Origin: Deltaproteobacteria bacterium
GTDB taxonomy: Bacteria > Desulfobacterota > Desulfobaccia > Desulfobaccales > 0-14-0-80-60-11
Assembly: GCA_016208235.1 (NCBI GenBank)
Contig: JACQYN010000021.1
Coordinates: 1-47,623 of the forward strand
DNA: 47,623 bases
Direction: 5' to 3'
In this document: piece by piece, positions 24,802 through 33,282 of the stretch
How the letters are laid out: every line of letters starts with the position of its first letter
Numbering within the stretch: the stretch's first letter is position 1
Notes under the pieces: generated by a model
Database searches by the model: none
What the model was told of the DNA's origin: nothing
The model's input: the letters and a program-made list of their open reading frames with translations, nothing else
Program-made: the position numbers and the translations under genes

Positions 24802-26652
24802 ATGGCCATGTCAGAGCAGGAGCACCTGGGCCGGTTGACAAAACTGGCCGTCTTGATCCGCTATTATATCCTGGCCGCCACCACCGCGGCCGGCTCCGGC
24901 CACCCCACCTCCTCCCTGTCGGCCACGGAGCTGATGACCGCGCTCCTCTTCGGCGGCTTTTTCAGATACAATGCCGACCACCCGGACCACCCCAACAATG
25001 ACCGCCTGATCTTTTCCAAGGGCCATGCCTCCCCGTTGTTTTACGCAATCTGGGCCGCGGCCGGGAAGCTCTCGGAAGAGGAACTGATCAAGACTTACCG
25101 CAAGTTCGGCAGCCCCCTGGAAGGCCACCCCACGGTGAGTTTTCCCCATACGGAGGCGGCCACCGGCTCCCTGGGCCAGGGACTGTCCATCGGCTTAGGC
25201 ATGGCCCTGAACGCCAAGTACCTGGACCGGCTCCCGTACCTGACGTACGTGCTCCTGGGAGACAGTGAAATGGCGGAAGGCTCCCAGTGGGAGGCCATCC
25301 AGCTGGCCGCCCATTACGAGCTGGATAATCTCATCGGCATCCTCGACGTCAACCGCCTGGGCCAGCGGGGGGAGACCATGTACGGCCACGACCTCCAGGC
25401 CTACGAGCAGCGCCTCGCCGCGTTCGGTTGGGAGACCATCCTGGTGGACGGCCATTCCTTTGAGGAGATACTGCCCGCGTATCAGCAAGCCGCGCTAGTG
25501 AGCGGCAAACCGGTGATGATCATCGCCAGGACTATTAAAGGCAAAGGCGTCTCCTTCCTGGAAGACCGAAACGGCTGGCACGGCAAGGCCCTGAAACCGG
25601 AAGAATACGCCCGGGCATTAACAGAGCTGGGAGAAATCGACAGGTCCGTCAGAGGGGAAATCCCCAAGCCCCATGACCAGAAACCTCTGGAACCCCAACC
25701 CCGGAAGGCGCAGCCCCTTTCTTACCCGGCGGATAAACCCGTAGCCACCAGGACCGCTTACGGCCATGCCCTGGCCCGGATTTACCCGGAATTTCCCCGG
25801 ATCGTCAGCCTGGACGGAGAAGTGAGCAACTCCACCATGGCCGAGATCTTTCAGAAAGCCTATCCCGAGCGGTTCTTCGAGGTTTATATTGCCGAACAGA
25901 ACATGGTGGGGATGGGCTTAGGCCTGTCCCGGCGGGGGAAAATCCCCTTTGTCTCCACTTTTGCCGCTTTTTTTAGCCGGGCTTATGACCAGATCCGCAT
26001 GAGCCAGTATTCCGACCCCAATCTCAAATTCGTGGGCTCCCACGCGGGCGTGTCCATCGGCGAAGACGGTCCGTCGCAGATGGGCCTGGAAGATATCGCC
26101 ATGTTCCGGGCGGTGTTGGACAGCGTGGTGCTTTATCCCGGCGACGCGGTGTCCACCGAAAAGTTGGTGGAGGCCATGGCCCGCCATCGGGGCATCGCCT
26201 ATCTCCGCACCACCAGGATGGCCACCCCCGTTGTTTATGCGCCGGAGGAGGAATTCAACATCGGCGGCTGCAAAGTTCTGCGCCAGAGCGACCGGGACGC
26301 GGCCACGGTCGTTGCCGCGGGTGTGACCCTCCATGAAGCCCTGGCGACTTATGAAATTTTGCAGAAAGAAGGTATCTTCATCAGGGTGATCGACCTCTAC
26401 AGCATCAAACCCCTGGATCTGGCCGCGCTTCAGGACGCGGCCCGGGAGACCCGGTGCTTGATCACCGTGGAAGACCATTACCCGGAAGGGGGCCTGGGGG
26501 AGGCGGTGTTGAGCGCCCTGGCCCCTATGTCCACCCCGGTTCATTCCCTGGCCGTGCGCCGGAAACCCAAAAGCGGTAAGCCCGGAGAACTGCTGGATTA
26601 TGAAGACATCTCCGCCGGGGCTATCATCCGTAAGGTTAAAGAACTCTTATAA
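24802..26652 (+). CDS. tkt: Transketolase
   Basis: The 616-residue enzyme moves two-carbon units between ketoses and aldoses using thiamine diphosphate, linking pentose phosphates to glycolysis. It has the short animal/archaeal-like length. N-terminal thiamine-domain features are AAGSGHPTSSLSATELM, SKGHASPLFYA, LGQGLSIGLGMALNAKYL and GDSEMAEGSQWEA (near 152). The pyrimidine domain has EVSNSTMAEIF, YIAEQNMVGMGLGLSRRGKIPFVSTFAAF and SHAGVSIGEDGPSQMGLEDIAMFR. The C-terminal domain has IRVIDLYSIKPLD and ITVEDHYPEGGLGEAV. A GGAGG ribosome site precedes ATG 24802. It opens a region of pentose-phosphate genes (rpiB, gnd, zwf, pgl), separated by repeat-rich gaps. Confidence 0.95.
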   Translation: MAMSEQEHLGRLTKLAVLIRYYILAATTAAGSGHPTSSLSATELMTALLFGGFFRYNADHPDHPNNDRLIFSKGHASPLFYAIWAAAGKLSEEELIKTYRKFGSPLEGHPTVSFPHTEAATGSLGQGLSIGLGMALNAKYLDRLPYLTYVLLGDSEMAEGSQWEAIQLAAHYELDNLIGILDVNRLGQRGETMYGHDLQAYEQRLAAFGWETILVDGHSFEEILPAYQQAALVSGKPVMIIARTIKGKGVSFLEDRNGWHGKALKPEEYARALTELGEIDRSVRGEIPKPHDQKPLEPQPRKAQPLSYPADKPVATRTAYGHALARIYPEFPRIVSLDGEVSNSTMAEIFQKAYPERFFEVYIAEQNMVGMGLGLSRRGKIPFVSTFAAFFSRAYDQIRMSQYSDPNLKFVGSHAGVSIGEDGPSQMGLEDIAMFRAVLDSVVLYPGDAVSTEKLVEAMARHRGIAYLRTTRMATPVVYAPEEEFNIGGCKVLRQSDRDAATVVAAGVTLHEALATYEILQKEGIFIRVIDLYSIKPLDLAALQDAARETRCLITVEDHYPEGGLGEAVLSALAPMSTPVHSLAVRRKPKSGKPGELLDYEDISAGAIIRKVKELL

Positions 26653-26677
26653 AAGAACTTGAAAAAGTCATAATTAT

Positions 26678-26893
26678 GTCATTCTGAGGGAACGAAGCGA
26701 CCGAAGAATCTCAGAAAAACCAGATGCTTCGCTTCATCTGAAAATGCCTTTTAACAGGCACACTTGGAGGCGGCCAGGGACGGCCGCCCCACCAAGAATC
26801 CTTTTGATGGTGGGGCGGGCCTCTGTGCCCGCCATACTCAAATTTTCATGCGTTATGGTAAGCTTTAGGTCATGATGGCTTACTCAGAATGAC
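26678..26893 (+). repeat. GTCATTCTGAG-bounded element with nested REPIN-like double hairpin
   Basis: GTCATTCTGAG at 26678 is mirrored by CTCAGAATGAC ending at 26893. Inside, at 26769-26833, two hairpins (GGCGGCC...GGCCGCC and GGCGGGC...GCCCGCC) are separated by 25 bp. The left 156 bp reappear, inverted and diverged, at 29021-29178. The element makes up most of the 301-bp gap between tkt and rpiB; I see no gene there. Confidence 0.75.
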
Positions 26894-26953
26894 AAAAGCG
26901 AGTTGTGAAGTTTTCGTATAAGGCCCGACTGGAGCTAAAAAAGGGAGAACGCG

Positions 26954-27415
26954 ATGCGCCTGGGGATCGCCGCCGACCACGGCGGCTTTGAGCTCAAAGA
27001 GCAGCTGGTTGAGGAACTCCGGGAAATGGGGCATGAGGTGGTGGATTTCGGCGCCCGGGAGTATGACCCGAAAGACGATTACCCCGATTACGTGGTGCCC
27101 CTGGCCCAAGCCGTGGCCCGGGGCGAGGTGGAGCGGGGGGTGGCCATCTGCGGCAGCGGCGTGGGGGCCTCCGTGGCCGCCAACAAGGTGCCCGGGGTGC
27201 GGGCCGCGTTGATCCACGAGGTCTTCTCCGCCCACCAAGGGGTGGAGGATGACGACATGAACGTCATATGCCTGGGAGGCCGGGTGACCTGCTATGCCCT
27301 GGCCTGGGACCTGGTGCAGACCTTTCTCAAAGCCCGGTTCAAGGAAGGCGAGCGCTTTCTGCGCCGTCTGGACAAAGTGGCCCGGTTGGAAAAGATAGAG
27401 GAACAGGATTGGTAG
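26954..27415 (+). CDS. rpiB: Ribose-5-phosphate isomerase B
   Basis: The 153-residue protein belongs to the RpiB/LacAB family, which interconverts ribose 5-phosphate and ribulose 5-phosphate in the cytoplasm. Diagnostic segments are GIAADHGGFELKEQL, VVDFGAREYDPKDDYPDY, the catalytic Cys in VAICGSGVGASVAANKVPGVRAAL and the phosphate-binding HQGVEDDDMNVICLGGRV. Length is normal. AGGGAG precedes the ATG. It lies between tkt and the oxidative pentose-phosphate genes, completing the non-oxidative branch except for ribulose-phosphate epimerase and transaldolase, which are not in the window. Confidence 0.95.
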   Translation: MRLGIAADHGGFELKEQLVEELREMGHEVVDFGAREYDPKDDYPDYVVPLAQAVARGEVERGVAICGSGVGASVAANKVPGVRAALIHEVFSAHQGVEDDDMNVICLGGRVTCYALAWDLVQTFLKARFKEGERFLRRLDKVARLEKIEEQDW

Positions 27416-27421
27416 TTAATC

Positions 27422-27440
27422 TGTTTCCCGTTTTCCGTTT
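27422..27440. repeat. Degenerate CCGAAAA-class heptads (inverted)
   Basis: TTTCCCG-TTTTCCG-TTTT has period 7 and is the reverse complement of the ACCGAAA/CGGAAAA class. It lies just after rpiB. Confidence 0.45.
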
Positions 27441-27496
27441 TAAAGATTTACTCATGGAGGCCTTTGGCCCATCCATAAATTATAAAAAATCGTAGA

Positions 27497-27514
27497 GCGG
27501 GCGTCCCCGCCCGC
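27497..27514. repeat. Single REP hairpin
   Basis: GCGGGCG-TCCC-CGCCCGC is a perfect 7-bp stem, followed by CCATCATTTGATGG, a second small palindrome. It resembles half of the double-hairpin elements elsewhere in the window. Confidence 0.6.
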
Positions 27515-27548
27515 CACCATCATTTGATGGCGGTGCACAGCCCCCATT

Positions 27549-27583
27549 AACTTTAAACCTTGAACCTTGAACTTTGAACTTTC
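27549..27583. repeat. AACCTTG heptad array upstream of DUF488 gene
   Basis: Five units: AACTTTA-AACCTTG-AACCTTG-AACTTTG-AACTTTC, preceded by CCATT exactly as in the array at 24755. It ends 18 bp before the start codon. Confidence 0.8.
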
Positions 27584-27601
27584 CGAAGAAGAGCATTTAA
27601 C

Positions 27602-28153
27602 TTGATCGCCTCCCAATCCCTTAAGCCGGTCATCCTGACCATCGGCCATTCCACCCACCCCCTGGAGGCCTTTATTAAACTGCTCCACGCCCACGGGGTC
27701 ACTCTGGTGGCGGACGTGCGCACCGTGCCCCGCTCCCGCCACAACCCCCAATTCAACCGGGAGACCCTGCCGGAGCAACTTAAGCTCGCGGGTATGGGCT
27801 ATGCGCACCTGCCGGGGCTGGGGGGCCTGCGGCATCCCCGGGTTGATTCCTCCAACCGGGGCTGGCATAACGCCTCTTTCCGGGGATATGCCGACTACAT
27901 GCAGACCCCGGAGTTTGCGGAAAACCTGGAGGCCCTGATCCAAATGGCCCAAAAGGACCGCCTCGCCTTGATGTGCGCCGAGGCCGTGCCCTGGCGCTGC
28001 CACCGCTCCCTGATCGCCGATGCTCTTTGGGTCCGGGGCATCCCGGTGGAACACATCCTGGGCCTCAAGGGCCGCCAGGTCCACCGGCTCACCGGCTTTG
28101 CCCGGGTTCAGGGCTTGGAGCTTACCTATCCGGAGGAAGAAGTCCAGGATTAA
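27602..28153 (+). CDS. DUF488 family protein
   Basis: The 183-residue protein starts at TTG 27602. It shows the DUF488 pattern: ILTIGHSTHPLEAFIKLLHAHGVTLVADVRTVPRS, FNRETLPEQL, YAHLPGLGGLR and the conserved Cys-His-Arg in LALMCAEAVPWRCHRSLIADAL. The family is widespread and small. Its function is unsettled, with nucleic-acid or base-modification roles proposed from context. No membrane segment. It lies among carbon-metabolism genes without an obvious link. The TTG start is supported only by a purine-rich GAAGAAGAG upstream, so a slightly shorter product is possible. Confidence 0.88.
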   Translation: MIASQSLKPVILTIGHSTHPLEAFIKLLHAHGVTLVADVRTVPRSRHNPQFNRETLPEQLKLAGMGYAHLPGLGGLRHPRVDSSNRGWHNASFRGYADYMQTPEFAENLEALIQMAQKDRLALMCAEAVPWRCHRSLIADALWVRGIPVEHILGLKGRQVHRLTGFARVQGLELTYPEEEVQD

Positions 28154-28217
28154 AGACTAGTGGGGAAATGGGGGAAAACTGATAGAATGTCCCCAATTTA
28201 GCCTGGATTATCTCGAG

Positions 28218-28994
28218 ATGACGCCAACTAAAGCAAATAATTTCCAAAACCAGGAGGAAACCGCCTACTTCGGCTATCGCCGGGTCCCAGCCGGGGAAAA
28301 GGGCCGCTTGGTGCGGAAGCATTTCACCACCGTGGCCGCCCGCTACGACCTGATGAACACCCTCCTGAGCCTCGGCCTTCACCACCTGTGGAAACGGACC
28401 GCGGTGAAGATGTTGGGGCTTAAGCCCGGGGACCGGGTTCTGGACGTCTGCGGAGGGACCGGGGATCTGGCCCTCTTGGCCGCCCGGATAGTGGGCCGCG
28501 CAGGCCGGGTCCTGATCTATGATATCAACCGGGCCATGCTGGCCGCGGGCCGGCCCAAGGTGGCCCGCTCCCCCCTGGCCGGGAGCATCCTCTACCTTCA
28601 GGGGGACGCGGAGCGCCTCTCCTGCGCGGATAATATTTTTGACGCGGCCATGGTGGGCTTCGGTATCCGCAACCTCACTCGCCCGGACGCAGGCTTCCGG
28701 GAGATGCACCGGGTCCTGAAGCCGGGGGGCAGGCTCATGTGCCTGGAATTCTCCCAACCCACCTGGGCCTGGTTCCGTTGGCTCTATGACCTTTATTCTT
28801 TTTATTTCATGCCCCTGGCCGGGAGAATCGTGGCGGGCTCCTCCCAGGCCTACACCTATCTCCCCGAGTCCATCCGCTTGTTCGCCAAACCGGGGGAATT
28901 GAGCGCGCTCTTGGAAGACCTCGGCTTTTCCCAAGTGCGGTACCGCCGCCTCATCAACGGCATCGCCGCGGTGCACGTGGGGGTCAAGAGCTGA
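28218..28994 (+). CDS. ubiE: Demethylmenaquinone methyltransferase (UbiE/MenG)
   Basis: The 258-residue class I methyltransferase transfers methyl from S-adenosylmethionine to demethylmenaquinone. Motifs are FTTVAARYDLMNTLLSLGLHHLWKR (UbiE signature 1), the SAM site VLDVCGGTGDLALLAARI, and the second signature GFGIRNLTRPDAGFREMHRVLKPGGRLMCLEFSQP. The late motif AYTYLPESIRLFAKPGEL also fits. Anaerobic respiration with menaquinone agrees with the SdhC-type cytochrome b encoded downstream. Spacing of 64 bp from DUF488 leaves it possibly in its own unit; the ribosome site is weak. Confidence 0.93.
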   Translation: MTPTKANNFQNQEETAYFGYRRVPAGEKGRLVRKHFTTVAARYDLMNTLLSLGLHHLWKRTAVKMLGLKPGDRVLDVCGGTGDLALLAARIVGRAGRVLIYDINRAMLAAGRPKVARSPLAGSILYLQGDAERLSCADNIFDAAMVGFGIRNLTRPDAGFREMHRVLKPGGRLMCLEFSQPTWAWFRWLYDLYSFYFMPLAGRIVAGSSQAYTYLPESIRLFAKPGELSALLEDLGFSQVRYRRLINGIAAVHVGVKS

Positions 28995-29364
28995 TTTTGA
29001 GGCAAGGGGCCAGGGGGGGCGGCGGGCACAGAGGCCCGCCCCACCTTAAAGAAGAATTTTTCTAGTGGGGCGGCCATCCCTGGCCGCCTCCAACTGTTTC
29101 TGGGGAAGGGTTTTTCAGATGAAGGGAAAGAATCTTGTTTTTCTGAGATTCTTCCCTCTCTCGCTCCCTCAGAGTATCCTATTGATGCTTATCTCAGAGT
29201 TCTCCTTAATGGGTATTTGGGTCCGGAAAATAAGGCAGCCGGCCCTGTTCTCCGGATCACGAAGATAAAGACGCGCCTTTCCCTATGGACGGCCTATAAT
29301 GGCGTTCCTATATTTTATTAGGCCCCGGCTGCACTGGTGGGGGTTGGGGAGGTAGGTCTCGTTT
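28995..29364. other. 370-bp repeat-rich gap before gnd
   Basis: The left half (29021-29178) is the composite repeat listed separately. Bases 29180-29364 hold no recognisable gene. They include CCTATAATGG (about 29292) that could be a -10 box for gnd, without a clear -35, and GGGGAGGTAGGTCTCGTTT before the ATG as ribosome site. Confidence 0.4.
29021..29178 (-). repeat. Inverted copy of the 26678 composite element, with REPIN-like double hairpin
   Basis: 29021-29040 folds as GGCGGGC-ACAGAG-GCCCGCC and 29069-29088 as GGCGGCC-ATCCCT-GGCCGCC. The continuation (CTGAGATTCTTCCCTCTCTC...) is the reverse complement of the AGAATCTCAG half at 26678-26760, diverged by scattered changes. The outer GTCATTCTGA end has decayed to GGATACTCTGA. 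Confidence 0.75.
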
Positions 29365-30783
29365 ATGAGTAATAAGGGCTGCGACCTCGGCTTGGTGGGC
29401 CTGGGCGCCATGGGCCGGAACCTGGTGTTGAACCTGGCGGACCACGGCGTTGCCGTGGCCGTCTATAACCGCACCCCGGCCAGGACCCGGGAATTCATGG
29501 ACCGGGAAGCAGGCGACCGGGATATCCGCGCCGGTTATACCCCGGCGGAATTTGTGGGGCATCTGCAGCAGCCCCGGGCCGTCATCATTATGGTGGCCGC
29601 GGGGGAGCCGGTGGACGCGGTGATTGACGAACTCCTGCCCCTTCTCACCTCCCGGGACCTGCTCATCGATGGCGGCAATTCCTATTTTAAGGATACCGAC
29701 CGCCGGGGCCGGGCCCTGGCGGCCAAGGGGCTGCTTTACCTGGGACTGGGCATCTCCGGGGGTGAGCAGGGGGCTCGCCACGGCCCCAGCCTGATGCCCG
29801 GCGGGCCCCGGGAGGCCTATGACCGGGTGCGGCCCATCCTGGACGCGGTCGCGGCTAAAGTCCAGGGGGAGCCCTGCGTCGCCTACCTGGGGGGCGGCGC
29901 GGCCGGCCATTACGTGAAGATGGTCCATAACGGCATCGAGTACGCCGTCATGGAGCTGCTGGCCGAGAGCTACGACCTGCTGCGCCGGGGCCTGGGCCTG
30001 AACCCCGGGGAGGTGGCCGGAATTTTCGAAGAATGGAACCGGGGGGAATTGGCCTCTTACCTGGTGGAAATCACCGGCCCCATTCTCCGGCGGTTAGATG
30101 AAAAGACCGGCGAGCCTTTAATTGATCTGATTCTGGACCAGGCCCGGCAAAAAGGCACGGGCAAATGGACCTCCCAGGAGGCCATGGACCTGCAGGTCCC
30201 CACCCCCTGCATCGACACGGCGGTGATGATGCGGGACCTCTCCGGCTTTAAAGCCGAACGGGACGCGGCCAGCGGGGTGTTGGAGGGGCCCGCCCCGGTT
30301 TTCCCGGGGGACCGGCAGGCTTTTGTGGGACAGTTGGGCCGCGGACTTTACGCCGGTATGGCGCTGGCCTTCGCCCAGGGCCTGGCCCTGTTGCGCCAGG
30401 CCTCCCAGGCCTATGATTACGGGTTGGAACTGGCGGAAGTGGCCCGCATCTGGCGGGGAGGCTGTATCATCCGCGCGGCCCTGTTGGAGGACATCTGGGC
30501 CGCGTTCCGGGCCGACCCGGAGTTGCCTAACCTGCTGCTGGCCCCCCACCTGGGCTGGGAGGTCATGGCCCGGATGCCGGACTTGCGGGCCGTGGTCCGG
30601 GCCGCCGGGGACTTAGGGATTCCCGCGCCGGGCTTGATGGTTTCCCTGGCCTATTACGACGCTTTTCGCAGCGCCCGTCTGCCTTCGAATCTGATTCAGG
30701 CTCAGCGGGACTATTTCGGCGCCCACGGCTTTGAGCGGACGGATCTCCCCGGCGCCTTCCACACCAAGTGGACCAACGATTGA
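29365..30783 (+). CDS. gnd: 6-phosphogluconate dehydrogenase (decarboxylating)
   Basis: The 472-residue full-length enzyme oxidises 6-phosphogluconate to ribulose 5-phosphate and CO2, reducing NADP. Motifs are the Rossmann GLVGLGAMGRNLVLNLADHG, LIDGGNSYFKDTDRR, the signature LYLGLGISGGEQGARHGPSLMPGG, and the substrate/catalytic KMVHNGIEYAVMELLAE with its conserved Lys. The C-terminal helical domain has GTGKWTSQEAMDLQVPTP. The VYNRTP segment after beta-2 fits NADP preference. It is directly followed (9 bp) by zwf, so the two form an operon. Confidence 0.96.
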   Translation: MSNKGCDLGLVGLGAMGRNLVLNLADHGVAVAVYNRTPARTREFMDREAGDRDIRAGYTPAEFVGHLQQPRAVIIMVAAGEPVDAVIDELLPLLTSRDLLIDGGNSYFKDTDRRGRALAAKGLLYLGLGISGGEQGARHGPSLMPGGPREAYDRVRPILDAVAAKVQGEPCVAYLGGGAAGHYVKMVHNGIEYAVMELLAESYDLLRRGLGLNPGEVAGIFEEWNRGELASYLVEITGPILRRLDEKTGEPLIDLILDQARQKGTGKWTSQEAMDLQVPTPCIDTAVMMRDLSGFKAERDAASGVLEGPAPVFPGDRQAFVGQLGRGLYAGMALAFAQGLALLRQASQAYDYGLELAEVARIWRGGCIIRAALLEDIWAAFRADPELPNLLLAPHLGWEVMARMPDLRAVVRAAGDLGIPAPGLMVSLAYYDAFRSARLPSNLIQAQRDYFGAHGFERTDLPGAFHTKWTND

Positions 30784-30792
30784 GGAGGCTTT

Positions 30793-32349
30793 ATGGCGAC
30801 CGATCATCCGGCAGAGCCTACGGTTTTCGTGATTTTCGGGGCCGGCGGCGACCTGGCCTGGCGCAAGCTGATTCCCGCGCTCTACAACCTTTTCCTGGAC
30901 CGATGGCTGCCGGAAAAGTTCCTGATTCTGGGCCAGGGCCACCGTCATCTGAGCGACGCGGAATTCAGCCACCAACTGCGCCAGGGCGTGGACAAATTCT
31001 CCCGCCGGGGGAAGACCGAGGACGCGGCGTGGGACCTTTTTGCCGTCCATCTCACCTTCATTGCCTCGGAATTGGATGATTCTCAAGGCTATACCCAGCT
31101 CGCCAAGGACCTGGCAGTCAAGGATAAGGAATGGAACGTCAGGGCCAACCGGGTCTTCTATCTGGCGGTGCCGCCCCCCATGATCGGCGTCGTTACCCGG
31201 GAACTGGCCAAAGCGCGCCTCAACCTGGACCGCCAGCAGGCCCGCATTGTGGTGGAAAAACCTTTCGGCCAGGACCTGGCCTCAGCCCGGGAACTGAACC
31301 GCACCCTCGCCCAAACCTTTGACGAATCCCAAATCTTCCGTATTGACCACTACTTAGGCAAGGAGACAGTACAAAATATCCTGGCTTTCCGTTTTGCCAA
31401 CACCCTCTTTGAACCGGTGTGGAGCCGGCGCTACATCGATCACGTGCAGATCACCGTGGCCGAGCAGGTGGGCGTGGAGAACCGGGGGCATTACTACGAC
31501 GCGGCCGGGGCCCTCCGGGACATGATTCAAAATCACCTGTTGCAGATTCTCTGCCTCATCGCCATGGAGCCGCCCATTTCCTTCAACGCCGATGAAGTGC
31601 GCAACAAAAAGGTGGACGTGCTCAAAGCCGTCCGCCCCATTCTCCCGGAGCAGGTACAGCATTTCGCGGTGCGGGGGCAATACGGCGCGGGTTGGATCGA
31701 GGGCCAGCATATCCCCGGCTACCGGGCCGAACCCAACGTGGCCCCGGATTCCGCCACCGAAACCTATGCCGCGGTCAAACTCCTGGTGGACAACTGGCGC
31801 TGGCAAGGGGTGCCCTTCTATCTGCGCACCGGCAAGCGCCTCCAGGCCCGCATCTCCGAGGTCTCCATCCAATTCCGGCCTGTGCCCCACCACACCTTCC
31901 CGGCCACCGCGGTGCTGGACTGGCGCCCCAACCGCCTGATCATCGCCATTCAACCCGAGGAGGGTATCTTGCTGCGTTTTGAAGCCAAGTACCCCGGCCC
32001 CACCATGCGCCTCTCTCCGGTGATCATGCAGTTCTACTACCGGGAGGCCTTCCGCACCATTCCTCCCGAAGCTTACGAAACCTTGCTTCTGGATATCATG
32101 CGCGGTGATGCCACCCTCTTCATGCGGGCCGACCAGGCAGAAGCCGCCTGGGCGGTGCTCACCCCGGTTCTGGAGACCTGGGGGGCCATCCGGCCTACTG
32201 ACTTTCCCAACTATCAGGCCGGCACCTGGGGCCCGGAAGCCGCAGACATTTTGATCGCCCAGGACGGGCGCAACTGGGTGATGCCCACCTTCCTGCAGTG
32301 CCAGGAGGACATCGCGGTCTGCCGGGTCACCATGACGCCTTCGTCTTAG
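30793..32349 (+). CDS. zwf: Glucose-6-phosphate dehydrogenase
   Basis: The 518-residue enzyme oxidises glucose 6-phosphate to 6-phosphogluconolactone. The N-terminal nucleotide fold has VIFGAGGDLAWRKLIPALYNL, a mild variant of GASGDLAxRKL. The active-site signature is FRIDHYLGKETVQNILAFRFAN (near 182), and VVVEKPFGQDLASA and PFYLRTGKRL follow. A GAGG site precedes the ATG 9 bp after gnd. Its product is hydrolysed by the lactonase whose gene lies 930 bp downstream, after the redoxin-like gene. Confidence 0.96.
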   Translation: MATDHPAEPTVFVIFGAGGDLAWRKLIPALYNLFLDRWLPEKFLILGQGHRHLSDAEFSHQLRQGVDKFSRRGKTEDAAWDLFAVHLTFIASELDDSQGYTQLAKDLAVKDKEWNVRANRVFYLAVPPPMIGVVTRELAKARLNLDRQQARIVVEKPFGQDLASARELNRTLAQTFDESQIFRIDHYLGKETVQNILAFRFANTLFEPVWSRRYIDHVQITVAEQVGVENRGHYYDAAGALRDMIQNHLLQILCLIAMEPPISFNADEVRNKKVDVLKAVRPILPEQVQHFAVRGQYGAGWIEGQHIPGYRAEPNVAPDSATETYAAVKLLVDNWRWQGVPFYLRTGKRLQARISEVSIQFRPVPHHTFPATAVLDWRPNRLIIAIQPEEGILLRFEAKYPGPTMRLSPVIMQFYYREAFRTIPPEAYETLLLDIMRGDATLFMRADQAEAAWAVLTPVLETWGAIRPTDFPNYQAGTWGPEAADILIAQDGRNWVMPTFLQCQEDIAVCRVTMTPSS

Positions 32350-32558
32350 GCCGCAGCAGGCATTAGCTAGTTTCCATTTTTCTGTTTTTTGCTAAAAGAA
32401 TTAATATAACCAATAGGTTAACCAGTAAGTTTACAGTATCTGCAAGGAAGGATGTTCGGCGATGGCATGTGCATATGGCTTCGCCATTTTCTTTAACCCA
32501 CCGCTAACACATGTCGCTTCCCAGGGTCAAAACCTAAAGAAGTCTCCCTAAACAGTTT

Positions 32559-32587
32559 TTGGCGGTAGGCCCAGATTGCCGTATAAT
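32559..32587 (+). promoter_or_regulatory. Sigma-70-like promoter for the redoxin-like gene
   Basis: TTGGCG (32559-32564), 17-bp spacer, TATAAT (32582-32587). The predicted start near 32594 leaves a 40-nt leader to ATG 32636. The 286-bp gap after zwf otherwise shows only AT-rich sequence and no repeat. Confidence 0.6.
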
Positions 32588-32635
32588 TCAGGAATAAATG
32601 AAGGCGATGGAACGAACTGAGTTGGAGATCAAGAA

Positions 32636-33190
32636 ATGGGATTGTTTTACAGGATCGCGGTGCTGATCCTATTATTCATGAGGCTTGGCGCTTTGCCCAC
32701 GGAATCCTGGGGTTCCGGGCCAACGTTAGGGAAGCGGGCTCCAGACTTTCAGGTGGAATCCGGGGACAACCAAACACTCTCCCTGGATATGATTCGGGGT
32801 AAGGTGATTGTTCTCTTTTATGAATCCAGAAACGTGATCAAGAAGAATATCAAATTAAAAAATGAATTAAAACGGTTATACCTGGCGCAGCCGGCCAACA
32901 TCCAAAAAGATATTTTCCGGCTGGTGGTAATTGACTGTTCCGAAGCTTACTGGCCCACCACCCCCATCTGGAAAAGCAAGCTCAAGGAGCACTCCAGGAA
33001 AGAAGGATTCACCATTTATGGCGATTGGAACAAGAGAATGTTTGCGGACTATCATATGAAACGTGAGGAAAGTAATTTTCTCATTATTGACAAGCGAGGC
33101 GTTATCAGATATTCGGCTGCTTACAAGGTAGAAAACAGCCAATTTGAGAAAATCAAAGGTGTCTTATCCTCCTTGGTTCAGGAGAAATAA
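32636..33190 (+). CDS. Exported redoxin-like (AhpC/TSA-fold) protein lacking active-site cysteines
   Basis: The 184-residue protein has a signal peptide (VLILLFMRLGALPTESWG) and a thioredoxin/peroxiredoxin-like fold: PTLGKRAPDFQVESGDNQTLSLDMIRGKVIVLFYESRNV, IKEL-type helices, and a C-terminal NFLIIDKRGVIRYSAAYKVEN. Where WxxCxxC or PxxxTxxC should be, it reads FYESRNVIKKNIKLKNEL. The only cysteine is in VIDCSEAY, so it is probably not a redox enzyme; it may bind a ligand or partner. It is more AT-rich and Lys/Asn-rich than its neighbours and has its own promoter, suggesting later insertion between zwf and pgl. Confidence 0.78.
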   Translation: MGLFYRIAVLILLFMRLGALPTESWGSGPTLGKRAPDFQVESGDNQTLSLDMIRGKVIVLFYESRNVIKKNIKLKNELKRLYLAQPANIQKDIFRLVVIDCSEAYWPTTPIWKSKLKEHSRKEGFTIYGDWNKRMFADYHMKREESNFLIIDKRGVIRYSAAYKVENSQFEKIKGVLSSLVQEK

Positions 33191-33282
33191 AAAAACTCAA
33201 GCAGCGCCAGAGTATTTCCCCCGCAGGAGAATGTTGGCCACCTGCTCCACCACCTAGCCCGGGGCCGCTGCCCTCCGCGCCG

